Positions 49,015 to 60,949 are shown, counted from the stretch's first letter. The stretch: 64,000 nt of DNA from Tupaia tana (GCA_026018925.1 JAKSZU010000016.1:33227377-33291376); one strand, 5' to 3'. Notes: generated by a model not told the origin, from the sequence alone. A program made the numbers and translations.

Positions 49015-49390
49015 GGCTGAGTACTGGATTGAGTAATGTCCCCTCAAACTCACATCCTACTAGAATATTGGAATGTGACTTTATTTAGAAGCAGGGTTGT
49101 TGTTGTAGAGTAATTAGTAAAGATGAGGTCATGCTGGAGTAGTGTGGACATTGATCCGGTGACTGGTATCCTTATAAGAAGGAGAAAAAATGTCATATGA
49201 AGACACTGAAGTGATACCTCTAAGGCAAGAAATGTCAAGGATTGCTAGGGAAGAGGCATAGGATGGATTTTTCTTCATAGTCCTTAAACCAATCTTACCC
49301 TGATTTTGAACTTCTGACTTCCAGACCATGAGAATACATTTCTGTTATTTTAAGCTTCAATGTGTGGCCCTTTATCATGGGAGCCCTAGA
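49015..49390 (+). mobile_element. MLT1-type MaLR LTR, sense
   Basis: GATTGAGTAATGTCCCCTCAAA, GGAATGTGACTTTATTTAG, GATGAGGTCATGCTGGAGTAG, TATCCTTATAAGAAGG and TTCTGTTATTTTAAGC are in MLT1 order. Confidence 0.85.
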
Positions 49391-49639
49391 AAATAAATAC
49401 AGTCCCTGACTGAAAAAGTTGACGTTTTTGCGCTTATGGTTTCAGATTGTGGTGTATTGTGGCTGTTTTCGGCTAGCACTCCTGGACCAGAATTAGACTC
49501 AGGGAAGAGCAGGTGGACTTGGGCAAGAGAGGAGCAAAGGAGTGTGACGTGGGAAAACAGAAAAAGAAGTATCAAAACCACAGAGATGTAGGATTAGATT
49601 TGTAAGAGGAGGGAAAGGGCTGCCCAGCCCTCAGACCAG

Positions 49640-49890
49640 TGCATGTATAATAATGATCATCACAAGCATTCACATAGCTCTTGTGTTCAGTAGGCATTTT
49701 GTGCATTATAACTTGCTAAACTCTTAGTGCCCTCTAAGGTAGGCACTGCTAGCTTGTCAGTTTGTAAATGAAGCACAGTGAGGTAAGCAAATTTCCAGGC
49801 AGTGGTCGGCAGAGCCAGGATTCCAAGCAAGCTGTTCTACTTCAAAGCTCTTCACTGTGAGCTGCACTTTGTGGCTCAGACATGCTCTTT
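49640..49890 (+). mobile_element. MIR
   Basis: CATTTTGTGCATTATAACTTG, GTAGGCACTGCTAGC, CAGTTTGTAAATGAAGCACAG, and GCAGAGCCAGGATTCCAAGC run through the MIR core and 3' end. Confidence 0.78.
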
Positions 49891-50609
49891 CATGATGATT
49901 TTCACAACCTGTTCGTGCTATTTGCCCTTCTGCTCTCTCTTCTAAGCAATTGATGCGCAGGTGCCAGTTCAACTGTTGAGTCACCAAAATTCTACCTAGG
50001 AGTGCTGAACAAGTTAGAAGGAGACACCTGAATACCCCAATTTAGCAAACCCTAATGTAGACCACCTATCATCAATGTCACCTCCCACCTTTGCTGTCTA
50101 CCCATGCAATCTCTGTAGCATTCACCTGTTTAAGAGTCTGCAACTCTGTTGAGTTACAGAGTTAGTGAGCATGATGACAATACTAATGATTATATAAATG
50201 ACCAAAAGTGTAATGAACCTTCTGTGAAATTAACACATCCATAGAACCCATTCTCTGGACTTTTTTATTCTGGTGTATTGAAATGGTTCTCTTACTGCTC
50301 TTCTAAGAAAAAAAAAATATCCAGCGTAAGCCGCTATCATCAAAAGAATCACTTTTGAGGTTTGTACCAAGTGAGGTGGGCAAGGAGACAAAGCAAGGAC
50401 AAGTGAGACAGAAGGCAGGCTGGAGGAACACTGTTGGCGGTCACGTTTCCTCTCTGTAAAATTTCTTTGAAAGTTCAGAAATATTCTGAGAACCTCATCT
50501 GGTTCATAGAGGTTAATGAACATTTTTGGCTTTGAGCTGCTAGAGATGGGTCAGGGAGAGTATGGTTTTTCCATTTACCTACCTAGTAGACTAGGGTAGA
50601 CTACACAGT
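49891..50609. other. unassigned non-coding DNA
   Basis: No gene or repeat family is recognised. Confidence 0.5.
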
Positions 50610-50840
50610 GACATTTCGTAGGTGATGCCCAACAAGCTTCACTCCTCCGCCTCATCTTCTGCTTCTTCTTCCTATTCTTGGATTCCCCAGCCTCTCCCAG
50701 TGCTCTTGCACTCTCCAGCCCCCTACCCTCACATACTTTTAACATCTATACTTTCTCATGTCAGCTCCATTAACACTATCTCAAGGAAGCCCTCTCTGAC
50801 GCCATAATTAGTATAACTATGTCCATTATTTCACAGCAAA
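50610..50840 (-). mobile_element. possible L2 fragment, antisense
   Basis: CTCAAGGAAGCCCTCTCTGACGCC resembles the antisense L2 wording CCAGGAAGCCTTCCCTGA. C/T-rich sequence precedes it. Confidence 0.5.
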
Positions 50841-50849
50841 TCAAGATGT

Positions 50850-51090
50850 TTATAACATAGACTCTACAGCTAGATAGCGTAGGTTCCAAATCTGCCTTTG
50901 CCACACATCAACTGTGCTGCCGTAATCTGTGTGATCATAAACTACTGACTTTTTCTTTCTAGTTTTCTCATCTATAAAATACAATCAATGTAATACTTTC
51001 CTCCTAGAGTTGTTAGGCATATTAAATTAGTTAATGCTTATGCTTGAAAAGCACTTAAAGCAGTGCCTGATATCTCACCCTAAGGGCACT
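50850..51090 (-). mobile_element. MIR, nearly complete
   Basis: GACTCTACAGCTAGATAGCG, TTTTCTCATCTATAAAATAC, CTAGAGTTGTTAGGCATATTAAATTAG, AAAGCACTTAAAGCAGTGCC are in antisense MIR order. Confidence 0.85.
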
Positions 51091-51184
51091 AGTTGAATAA
51101 AATAAAATACACTATAGGGTTGTCATCCACTTGCCATTTCATATCACTTGAAATCATTGGAATAACATGCTTCTTTCTGAATGT

Positions 51185-51310
51185 TTGATACTGCTGTCTC
51201 TCCCTTGAGGTTATAAGCAGGGACAAAGTTCATACTGTTCACAGCCGTATTCCCAGAATTCAGCTAAGGCCCTGAACACAGGTTGTAAATATCTGTGATA
51301 TCGGTAAATG
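51185..51310 (-). mobile_element. L2 3' end, antisense
   Basis: CCTTGAGGTTATAAGCAGGGAC, GTATTCCCAGAATTCAGC, and GGCCCTGAACACAGG match the antisense L2 3' end. Confidence 0.65.
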
Positions 51311-51417
51311 ATATGTTGTAAATACTTATTAAATGAATAAATCAATCAATAAACCAATAAATGAGGTCTTTTCTACACCTCACATCCTGAGATGATAAAC
51401 ACCTTAGAGGGAAGGTG

Positions 51418-51954
51418 TGTTCATCTGCTCTGGCTGCTGTAAATAGAATATCATAGACTGGATGTCTGAAATAACAGAAATTTCTTTCTCACAGTTCTGG
51501 AGACTGGAAGTCCTAGATCAAGGTACTAGGAGAGCTGGTGTCTGATCAGGGCACTTTTTCTGGTTTGCAGACGATTGCTTTCTTGCTAGGTCCTCATATG
51601 GTGGGGAAAGGAAGAGAGTGAGGGCAAACTCTTACGTTTCTTCTTTTAAGGCACTGATCCCATGCAGGAAGGCTCTACCCTCACGACCTAATCACCCTCC
51701 AAAGACCCCACCTATTGGGAACCAGCAGTTAGCGTGATGGCTATGTCGCTGGACTCCCACGTAGTCGACCGCGGTTCGCGTCTCGGACCCGGTGGCTTAC
51801 AACTCACGCCGGGCGCGTGTGCGTGCGTGCCCAAGATCCTGAGAGGAGAATGGAGGAGAAGGGATTGCGGCGTGACCATCCCCCCTGGGGGGTGATTTCT
51901 CGCTTTCTGTCTCTATGTCTCTCTCTGTCTGTCTGGCGAGCGCACGCGCCCTAT

Positions 51955-51985
<31 letters not shown>

Positions 51986-52105
51986 CCCTCTCCAAAAAAA
52001 AAAAAAAAAAAAAAAGACCCCCCACCTACTAATATTGTCTCATTGGGAATTAGGATTTCATCATGTGAATTTTGGAGGAACATGATATTCAGTTTGTAAC
52101 ATAGG
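51418..52105 (-). mobile_element. MaLR LTR (MLT1A/MST-type), antisense, split by a young SINE
   Basis: GTGTTCATCTGCTCTGGCTGC, CAGTTCTGGAGACTGGAAGTCC, CTCACGACCTAATCACC, then after the SINE GGATTTCATCATGTGAATTTTG. Confidence 0.85.
51717..52013 (+). mobile_element. tRNA-derived SINE, long class, young, with internal A expansion
   Basis: Very CpG-rich head and body (GTCGACCGCGGTTCGCG, GCCGGGCGCGTG). About 28 A precede CCCTCTCC and about 22 A follow it. TSD of the AAAGACCCC(CC)ACCTAYT type on both sides. Confidence 0.96.
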
Positions 52106-53690
52106 AATGATCAAGAGCCTGAGCCATCAAAGATACAGAGTGGAACAGATGGTATAAAGGGTGTTAGGGCACAGGTGGGGTAGTTGGGGAAAATAGAAAA
52201 AGCTTACCTGTTTCAAAATTTTGCTCAGTGTTAAGTCTTTAATACTCTTATCATTTATTTTATACATGTGTCAAAAAAGACCACGAGAAATTCCTAGTCA
52301 ACCTGGACAGAAAGAGGAACTCATGATTTCTATATAGAAGTCTTAAAGGATTGACGGCAGCCATAGAGAGCTTCAAAGAACAGCGCACCATAATTGGATA
52401 ATTGTCAACTCTTCACATTAAAATCTGAGGAATATCATAGAGAGAGCAGAAGGTCCCCTCTTTGTCATCTCTTTATGCTGCCACCAGAGCCAGAAGTTCT
52501 TTCCTGTTGCTGCCTGCGTGAGGTTCAAAAATAGAAAGTCTTAAAATCAGTGGTAGTGACATGGGCTATGATGAAGGTAGAGCATTATCCGGAAATGTAT
52601 AGTGTGCTGTGGCTTTTGGAGAAAGGATACAAAGTGAACAAATGATTCATCAACAGATTTCAGACCATTTATTCCTCCTTAGAAACCCTGAAGAGAAAAC
52701 ATAACAAACAAAAAGGTGAAATGAGAGATAAGAGTGTGCGCAAGGAAACCAAACCTTCTGTACCGGAAAGCTAAAGGTCTTCAATAAGAAATGGGAAAAA
52801 ATGGATTGAAAATGGGGATGAATCATCCTAAATGACATCCCAAGAAAATTACCCTGAAGTTTCACAGAGGAAATGGGCCCCATGAAATGACTACAATAAA
52901 GGTTTTGATGGAATAAATGTATTTTCTTTGTGTGCATGTGTGCACACATCTATTTTGAGTTTCAAAGCTAATGAAGAGTTGGTCATGGTTACATAATAGC
53001 TAATATAGGGATGACACTTGAAACACAGGTTACTATCCCTATGGGACTCATTATATTCAGAGAATTCTTTTAGGAACCAAAAGCACACTGACTGGTATCT
53101 TGACGATTCTCCCCTAAGGTCCTTTCATGTGCACTGAAGGTACAGATGCTTTTTTTCTGGGACCAAACCAATTAATTATCTTCCTATGATACTGACCTAC
53201 TCAGACTCCTCTTTCTTTGCCTTTGTTCTCATGTCATTGAGGCATCCTACTCTTTCATCTTCAGGCTTGTAGATCATTTTCAGGGTAAGTTTCCCATGTC
53301 ACAGAACATTTCCACAGCCTTGACTCTAGCTGCTGAGAATGTCTAATGATCTCTGATAGCTTTTCAGGAAGACAGTGATTATCCTCGTTTCTATCACAGA
53401 GCAGCTACTCTGAGGCACTTAACAAAGTACTTTATCAAACTGAGTTATCAAATGAAATTTCAATTTTTGAAACAATTAATTTATCTTTTGAATTATTACT
53501 CTCACATTCTGAAAATGCACGAATTGTCCATGGATGGCTTAATGGGTGTTCGCAAAGTCAACAGCACCAGAGTAGCTACTTCCCAGAGAAGGAAACAGCA
53601 CAAACAGCTCTTGAGTCCCCATCTCTTCTCTGCCAGGTTACAGCTACCTCCTGTTTCCTATTTTTAAGTCCCATAACTTTTATTAGCAAA
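52106..53690. other. unassigned non-coding DNA
   Basis: No gene or repeat family is recognised. The 99-codon minus-strand frame at 52650-52949 is unsupported. Confidence 0.5.
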
Positions 53691-53775
53691 TACTAGGTTG
53701 TTGCAAAAGTCATGATGTGCTTTTCTATATTTTTCTATGCAAAAATGCATCATGATTTTTTTCTGACAGCCCAAT
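53691..53775 (+). mobile_element. short mariner-type MITE, copy B
   Basis: TACTAGGTTGTTGCAAAAGT start, then CATGATGTGC, and a right arm CATCATGATTTTTTTCTGAC that is partly its complement. About 85 bp, no coding capacity. Confidence 0.75.
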
Positions 53776-53784
53776 CGTTTTGCC

Positions 53785-54800
53785 TAATTGTAAACTTTAC
53801 ATAGATAAAATCATAAAGTGTGTGTTTTCTTTCTCTGGCTTCTTCCCTCCAACCTTATATTTGTGAGATACTTACAAATTGCTGCACTTATCTGAGTTGA
53901 TACATTTCAAAATTTTTTTAATAGTCCTTTTATGGCTGTCTTACTATTCATTCACTCATTCTACTGTTGAACATTTAGGTTGTTTTCTGCTTGGACTAAC
54001 TGTAATTAATAGTATTGCGAAGAACATTCTTACATATATCTTTTGAGGAATGAATATACATTTCTACCCCTAGGAGTGGGGCTTCTGGATCAAAAGGCTT
54101 ATCATAAGGTATATTCAGCTTTATTAGATAATGCCAAACAGATTTCTAAAGTGGTTGTACCAATAAGCCCCTGTCAGCAATGTATGAAAGTTTTAGTTGC
54201 TATGTGTTTTTATCAAAAGGTTTTCTTGCTTGCCATTTTATTTGTATCCAACCTGGTTACTGTTTATCTCATTGTGGTATTTGTGTTTCCTTTACAACTA
54301 ATTATGTTGAGGATCTTTTTTATATACTTCTGGCTATTTGGAATTTTTTTTTTCATAGGTTTTTTGCTATGGGGCTGTGTACTCACTGGAGAGACAAAAG
54401 ATAGAGGAGAGAGAGAGAACATGAGAAATCACTCCGCAAGGGGGATGGCCATATTGAAATCCTGGGATTTAGGAAATGCACCTGCACCCAGCATGGTTTT
54501 CAAGCCACTGGTTTCAGGACCTGAACCGCACACTAGGTCAGCTGGGATCTAGCCATGTTAACCACCATGCCACCTGCTAGCCCCTGGATATTTTCTTTGT
54601 TAAGTGTATACTCAAGTCTTTTGCCTATTAAAAAAATAGAATGACTTTCTTATAGATTTATTTGTAGGAATTTATATATTCTGAATATAAGTCTTTAGTT
54701 GGATATATATTACAAATATCATTTCTCACCTTGTGGCTTTCCTTTCAACAGTCTTAATGTGTTTTGATTTACTTGTAAATGCAATTTACTGTATCTTTCT
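53785..54800 (-). mobile_element. L1M-type LINE 3' region, antisense, interrupted
   Basis: CTGTTGAACATTTAGGTTGTTT, GGAGTGGGGCTTCTGGATC, CAAACAGATTTCTAAAGTGG, then beyond the SINE TGTATACTCAAGTCTTTTGCC and AAGTCTTTAGTTGGATATAT. Confidence 0.88.
54345..54584 (-). mobile_element. tRNA-derived SINE, long class, internally deleted
   Basis: GGTTTTTTGCTATGGGGCTG, GAAATCACTCCGCAAGGGGG, then a jump past the CCTTCTCCTCCATTC segment, and the CACCATGCCACCTGCTAG head complement. Confidence 0.88.
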
Positions 54801-55102
54801 CTTTTTTTCCCTGCAGAGCTATAATACAATAAAGAATAAATAATCTCCTTCCCATCAATTTCATTTTATGTTTAACTTTTTAAAAGTCCAGTTTCTGCTC
54901 CATGTGAGAATCAATTTGTTATCTGGATTTTCAACACTCACAAAGACTATTTGTTCAGATAAACTAGTGGTCTCCAAGGTGGAGTGTGTGCACCTCAGGA
55001 AGCTCACATTGACCATGCATAAGGTTTCAGGAAAACTTAGTAAACATTATATTTATGTTTAGCATATCCTTTAAAATGTTTTGCTTTATTTTTGATATAT
55101 TC
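54801..55102. other. unassigned non-coding DNA
   Basis: AT-rich; no gene is recognised. Confidence 0.45.
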
Positions 55103-55282
55103 GTTTTTTTAGGAATTATTTTATTTAACTTTATGTATTTATTTATTTATTTTAATTTGACCAGAGAGAGACAGAGCTAGAGAGAGAGAAAGTGAGAAAG
55201 CAAGCCTCCAGGTCTAGGACTCAAAATGTGGTCAGCCATGTGGGAGTCCAGTGCCCCAACCACCATGCCACCTGCTGGCCCC
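55103..55282 (-). mobile_element. tRNA-derived SINE, short class
   Basis: TTTA-rich tail complement, AATTTGACCAGAGAGAG, GCAAGCCTCCAGGTCTAGG, CACCATGCCACCTGCTGG. Perfect 16-bp TSD TATTTTTGATATATTC at 55087-55102 and 55283-55298. Confidence 0.95.
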
Positions 55283-55484
55283 TATTTTTGATATATTCTA
55301 TAACATATATCATACACACGCATGGACACATACACATATACTTTCTAAATAAACCTTAAATACATATTTTGGATATTGTGTGCTCAGATTCTTTTAACTA
55401 ATAAAATTTAAAAATAAAGTCCATTGTCAATGAACTTTAGAGACCATTGCCAAAGATGATGACTATTTTACATTAAATAAAAAT

Positions 55485-55720
55485 AGGGTGACTGATTTTG
55501 GCCATGGCTTAGTGGAAAGACCCTACGATTTGAAATCAAACAAACCTAAGCTTAAACCCAAGCTCTTTCATGTATTCTTTACATAATTAGCTTCTTTCAG
55601 AGCCTTGAGTTTAAGAGGAAGGTAATAATCCCCATACAGAGGCTACTTAGTAACTAAAGGAGATTTTGAATGTAGAGTGCTTGCCAAAATTAGTTATCAA
55701 TACATGGTCACTTTTATTTT
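55485..55720 (-). mobile_element. MIR-like fragment
   Basis: GGCTTAGTGGAAAGACCC, TTGAAATCAAACAAACC, and AGGAAGGTAATAATCCCCATAC follow antisense MIR. Confidence 0.65.
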
Positions 55721-55842
55721 GGTTATTTTTATGACTGATGCACCCTTAATTTGTAACATGTGTTCTTTATTTTATGAAGTCAGATTTGGCCTCTCTTTGT
55801 TGCAAAACATTTCATGATTATTTCCAATTATCCTTTCTCTAG

Positions 55843-55919
55843 GCTTTCCTGGACAATGAGAAGATCCTGGACAAGGTTCGACTACATGACCCCTTTGCCA
55901 CCTCAACAAAGCATATCAG
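55843..55919 (+). other. exon-like segment (candidate, unidentified)
   Basis: A 77-bp stretch lies between a good acceptor (TTATCCTTTCTCTAG) and a consensus-like donor (CAG|GTAGTT). It is open in the frame reading AFLDNEKILDKV...DPFATS: 25 codons plus 2 nt. The composition is more protein-like than its surroundings. I recognise no family and see no partner exon. It could be a relic exon, a fragment of a retrocopy, or chance. Confidence 0.3.
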
Positions 55920-56419
55920 GTAGTTAGAGTGACCAGGTAGAGAGAGGCCCTGAGGCTTAGCTTTTTAGCAACTCTTTTAGTTCCTATATCACACGGATTT
56001 TTATTAGGACTTGATAGGCTTGCCATGGGGCTCCTTGTAGCTTGACAAGATTTCTAGCCAACAGACTGAATAGAAAATACAGCAGATTCTCCGGGGTCTA
56101 TACCAGGAAGTGCTATGTGATCACAGTACGAAGTGTAGCAAGCCTAATGACATCATATTGGCCAATATATCCTACAAGAGGAATGGTGATATCTTTGTCA
56201 AAATAAGACCTCATACCAGAGACCAGAGGAAGAGAAGACATTATTCCCAAAGAAACAGACCCTTTCCCATTGAACGGATCACTCTTATCACCATCTTCCC
56301 TGACTAGATTTTAGAAAAAGAAGCGAAAATAGTGTTTGTCTATCTGAAGAATCAAAATATTCTGAGTACCCTCAAAGAAATGATGTGGTTATCGAGTTGG
56401 ACTACTCTGTTTCATTTTT
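55920..56419. other. unassigned DNA, no clear stop-free frame
   Basis: A 65-codon frame at 56110-56307 reads plausibly but lacks recognisable domains. It may be part of the same relic as the exon-like segment upstream, or an old repeat. Confidence 0.35.
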
Positions 56420-57240
56420 TAAATTGCCATAAAATAACATAAGGTCAAATTTACTATTTTAGCCATTTTTAAGTGGACATTCAGTGATATTAAGAAAATT
56501 CATAATATTGTGCAACCATCACCACCATCATTTTCCAGAATTTTTTCATCTCGCAAAACTGAAACTCTGTTCCCATTAAATGACTCCCTATTTACCTCTC
56601 ATTCCCAGACCCTGGCAAGCACTCTTCTAATTTCTGCCTTCGTGAATTTGACTACTCTAGGTACTTCATGTAAGTACAATCACATAGTATTTGCATTTTT
56701 GTGAACTGGCTTATTTCACTGAGTGTAATGTCCTCAAGGCATATCCATGTTGCAGCAGATGTCAGAATGTTCTTCTTTTTTCCGGGTGAATGATATCCCA
56801 TTTGGTTTATCCATACATCTATTGATGGACACTTGGGCTACTTCCATGACTTTAGCTATTTTGAATGCTACTATAAACAAGGGTGTGTAAATATCTCTTC
56901 AAGATCTGGTTTTCAATTTTTTCTGGTAGAAACCCAAAGTGAAACTGCAGGATCCTATGTTAATTTTGTATTTAGTTTTTTATAAAATGCACTATGTTAT
57001 GTTTCTATCAGTCGTGTGTCAACATTTGTTTGTTATTTTCTGTTTGTTTGTTTACAGTAGCCATTCTAGTGGATGTAAGGTAGTATCTTAGTGTTTTGAT
57101 TCACATTTTCTTGATGATTAGTGATGTTGAACTTCTTTTCATCTGCTTATTGGACTGATTTTTAACTAAATTGTATATTTAGTACAATTTTTTTTCTACC
57201 CAAAAATCATTAGGTAGGAGTTTTGGATGAAGTTCAAATT
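56420..57240 (-). mobile_element. L1M-type LINE 3' end, antisense
   Basis: GGTCAAATTTACTATTTTAGCC, TTGTGCAACCATCACCACC, GGCTTATTTCACTGAGTG, GTTGCAGCAGATGTCAGAATG, TTGATGGACACTTGGGCTAC and GATTAGTGATGTTGAAC are all in L1M antisense order. Confidence 0.92.
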
Positions 57241-57271
57241 ATCTATTGACCAAAATAAAACACACACATAT

Positions 57272-57541
57272 GAGACCAGCAGTTAGTGTAATGGCTATGT
57301 TGCTGGACTCCTACGTAGTCAACCGCGGTTCGCATCCCGGACCCGGTGGCTTAAACTCACGCCGGGCGCGTGTGCGTGTGTGCCCAAGATCCTGAGAGGA
57401 GAATGGAGGAGAAGGGATTGCGGCGTGGGATCCCCCCTGGGGGGTGATTTCTCGCTTTCTATCTCTCTGTCTCTTTCTGTCTGTCTGGCAAGTGCATGCA
57501 CCCTATAGCAAAAACCTCTCCAAAAAAAAAAAAAAAAAAAA
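57272..57541 (+). mobile_element. tRNA-derived SINE, long class, young
   Basis: GAGACCAGCAGTTAGTGTAATGG head, CGCGGTTCGCATCCCGGACC B-box region, CpG-rich body, AACCTCTCC then A-tail. The flanking CA repeat (AAAACACACACATAT) is duplicated and expanded. Confidence 0.96.
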
Positions 57542-57779
57542 ACAAAAACACACACACACACACATATATATGTTTTTTCATATTCAAGTGACATGAATTA
57601 AAATGTGAGATTCAATTATGTTTAGCTACAATTGTGTTCTTAACTGAAAGAAAATAATTTCCTTCTTTTCTCTAAAAATTTTCTTCTACGTTTTTACTTT
57701 CTAGAAATGTACTGAAGAAAAATCTCTTATTATCAACTTGGTTCCTTCATTCCAGCTCCAAGATTATAACCCACAGACT

Positions 57780-57900
57780 TACAGAATGTAAAAGCTAGAG
57801 GTGTTCTTAGCTTTATTCACAGACAAGTAAACTAAGGTGCATAGAGGCAAAATTACTTGTGCTTACTCTGTTTGTAAATGACCAAATTGAACCTGGAGCT
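57780..57900 (+). mobile_element. MIR 3' fragment
   Basis: TTCACAGACAAGTAAACTAAGG and GCATAGAGGCAAAATTACTTG correspond to the MIR 3' segment. Confidence 0.55.
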
Positions 57901-59454
57901 CATGTATCTCAATAACCTCTTTAGTTTTTTGCTTTTATAGTCTGGGTTGTCTTCCAAGTTGTCTTTCATGAAACAAAGGGATGATGAGGTTCTACAGTGA
58001 GGTGCATAGTAAATGTTTGCCAAATATTTTTGTCATTGATTCATCTTTGAACCCAGGGTGTCACTATCCAGCAAGTGGCATGCTATCTAAATTCTTCTGC
58101 ACCCACCAAATTCTACAGGTCAGTGATTTGTAATGAGCACCATTTGTAGGTGAGATACAGGACTGAGCCAGGGATTTGCTTTCCCAGCTCCAAGAAAGAA
58201 TTCGATGGCACTGTTGAACTCTCCCCACCCCAGGGTGTGCTTTAGCTGTAAAGTCCTATAGGTTGGTGCTTTGCCCACCTATAGAGGATAGCACATTCTC
58301 TCCCCTGACTAAACCTTCCTTATGGAGGCTGGGCTGCCAGGCATTGATTTGTGTTAGCTCTATTTCCAAGCTGCAGGGTAAAATTTCAGCTTATTTATGT
58401 AAAATACTTGGACTTCAAGCAGAGGAGCATCTGGTATTATGGAAATGATCTATTCCCCCTTAACTTTGTTGCTCTTCTGGCTTGTTCTGAGGGACTTCAA
58501 GTGAAGACCTGTGATTGCTAAAATGATCTTTGGTGGCTGATAACAGTTGCTTGTAGTAGTAAGTGATCATTTCTGTTTTGGCTGGTAACAAAATGAATAG
58601 GCCCTTGTCTTTGTTACTAACCTTGTAACTGTGGGTTTCAGACACAGCAGAGGACCCTGAAGGGGTGCCCCATTAAGCTACTCCCTGAAGTAATTTAAGC
58701 AGTAACAACATAGTGAGGAAAAAACCTATCATATTTAAAATATTGCTTTCTCATATTTTGATTTATTTCATTTTCTATCCTACTCTTATTTATTTTGATT
58801 TTTCACATGTTTAAAAATCAGAATCAAGTAGTGCCAGCCTCATCCATCCCACCCTGCAGTTGTTAATGCTGCTCCACATGCTCCAGAAGAGAGTTCAAAG
58901 CACTCTTCATCCAGAGACCAGAGGAAGCAGAAGCAAAACTGTCAGTCAGGCCTCAACTCACTTCTCTAAGCACATCTGCAACTTCAAGTACTGCAACTCT
59001 GAACTTTTGATTCTAAACCAGCTGACTCATTCATATTTACAAACCTTTTTTCCTTGTTGGTTAAACTCCTCTCTACCCAGCTTATTGGACCTCTCCTCCT
59101 ACTCTACCTCACCAAGACCGTTCTGTACCCAGACTCCATTGCATGTAGGAATCCATCCATCATCTTCACCCCACCACAAGTGTTCTGGATCTAGGTTCCA
59201 ACAAATTCCTGGAATCCATTCCTACCTCTGCCCTCTAGTTGGCCCCTATAGACTTGGATATAAATTACTGAAGTAGGCTCAACTTGCATCCCTCTCTCAT
59301 ACACTGCACGCAGCTATGCCTGGCAAAGCTGGGTCATCTCAGACATTCAACAAATTCTCACCGTATGGGTGAATAAAAGAAAGAACAAATTGAGTGATTT
59401 TTTTCTAAAGCATAAAAACACCACATTATTTACACAAGCCTTTGGAGGATCCTT
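57901..59454. other. unassigned non-coding DNA
   Basis: No gene is recognised. The 138-codon frame at 58860-59276 is low-complexity Ser/Leu-rich without a domain. Confidence 0.5.
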
Positions 59455-59694
59455 TTGACCTACAAGTTCAAACTCATCACAGTGACATCCTGACTTCTCA
59501 TGGCCTGATTCTCTATCTTCTAATTAGCTTCATTTCTTGTTGCCCACCCAACTCCCTTTCTCTCCACACTTCAGGCTCTCTGGGCACACAAGAATATCTT
59601 ATTACATAGTCTGGAATGTTTCCTTTGCGACTTTTTCCTGTACTTTTTCTCCACTTTGCAAAACACAATTCCTATCCTATCTTGCTTCACCCTC
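59455..59694 (-). mobile_element. L2 3' region, antisense
   Basis: GACCTACAAGTTCAAACTCATC, CTGACTTCTCATGGCCTGA, CCACACTTCAGGCTCTCTGG and TTGCTTCACCCTCAAAG follow antisense L2. The HAL1-like element appears to have inserted into it. Confidence 0.65.
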
Positions 59695-59958
59695 AAAGAG
59701 TGCGCTGCGCGGTTTTCTAATTTCTGGTGTTTTTTGAAATTTTTTTAATATTAATTTTCCTTTTTTTTTAGTTTTATTTGAAAGTTTTTCTTTTCATTTT
59801 TTCGCTTTTTCTTTGTTTGTTGTCCATTTCTGTTTTTTGTTTTTGTTTTTGTTTTTGCTGTTGTTGCTTTTGTTTCCCTCTCTCTGTTTCCTTTTCTACA
59901 CAGTCCTCGACCCTCAGATTGAACTTCCAAGTTTGGGACAAAATCGACCATCCACAAG

Positions 59959-60949
59959 ATGACTAATCGCTGCAGGACCACAAGAAATATGGGGAAACAG
60001 GAAAATACCTCTCCTCCAAGAGAAAAGGATAACTCCTCTTCATCCACACACAGTTCAATGGAAGTCATGGAAATGTCTGATAAAGAATTCAGAACATTCA
60101 TAATGGCAAAGCTTACAGAGATGGAAGAGAAGAGAGACAAGGAACTACTGAAGAGGAAGGAGAAAAGAGTTGAAGAGTTCCAGGAGGTGAGGAAATTCAT
60201 GCAAGATCTAAAAGAGGAATTTCACACATTACAAAAGAATCAGATGGAACTGTTAGAGATGAAGGCTATAATACAAGAAGTCAAAATTTCCCTTGAAAGC
60301 ATTAAAAGCAGACTAAATCATACAGAAAATAGAATCTCAAATGTAGAAGAGAAAATGGCTGGCCTAGAAAAATCCACCATGAAGACTGAGAAAATGGCCC
60401 AAAAATTTGAGAATAATATACGAGAAATAGTAGATACAATTAAACGTCTGAACATCCGGATAATAGGCATCCCAGAAGGCGAAGAAACTCATAGGCATTG
60501 ATAATCTATTCCATGAAATCCTGCAAGAAAACTTTCCAAACCTGGAGAGGCACTCAAAGATCCATTCCCAAGAAGTACAGAGGACCCCAAATAGAATCAA
60601 CCCAAGAAGATCTTCTCCAAGACACATTATAGCCAGATTGACCAAAACCACAGACAAAGACAAGATACTAAGACTGGCAAGAAAAAAACGGCAAGTTACC
60701 TACAAAGGATATCCCATCAGACTAACGGCAGATCTCTCATCAGAAACAATGCGAGTGAGGAAAGAATGGGAGAATATATTCAAAGTATTAAGGGAAAAGC
60801 AATTTCAACCGAGAATTCTGTACCCAGCAAGGTTATTGTTCATTTGGGAAAAAAAGACACGAACATTCCTAGATAAACAAGACCTGAAAGAATTTACCAG
60901 CACCAGACCAGATCTCCAAGAAGTTCTTAAGGGAGTGCTATGTCAGTAA
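59959..60949 (+). pseudogene. L1-type ORF1 (RNA-binding chaperone), one frameshift
   Basis: L1 ORF1p is a trimeric nucleic-acid chaperone that coats its own RNA. The first frame (59959-60501) gives a polar start, then a long Lys/Glu-rich coiled coil (about residues 45-150), then the RRM entry NIRIIGIPEGEE. Reading then moves to the next frame at about 60485-60505, consistent with one inserted base or two lost. It continues with LFHEILQENFPNLE, RTPNRINPRR, SPRHIIARLTKT, RQVTYKGYPIRL and RILYPARLLF to the stop at 60949. The combined length, about 330 codons, is normal for the family. No other stop or shift is seen. The start was chosen because the coiled coil follows at the expected distance. 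Confidence 0.92.

Noticed and set aside
54043-54552. 169-codon open frame on the plus strand
   Set aside because: It runs through antisense L1M sequence into a SINE, so it is a chance frame across two repeats.
58860-59276. 138-codon open frame
   Set aside because: Low-complexity Ser/Leu/Pro content, no domain, no splice or promoter support.
59751-60200. 149-codon minus-strand frame
   Set aside because: It is the antisense shadow of the T-rich 5' region and ORF1 of the HAL1-like element.
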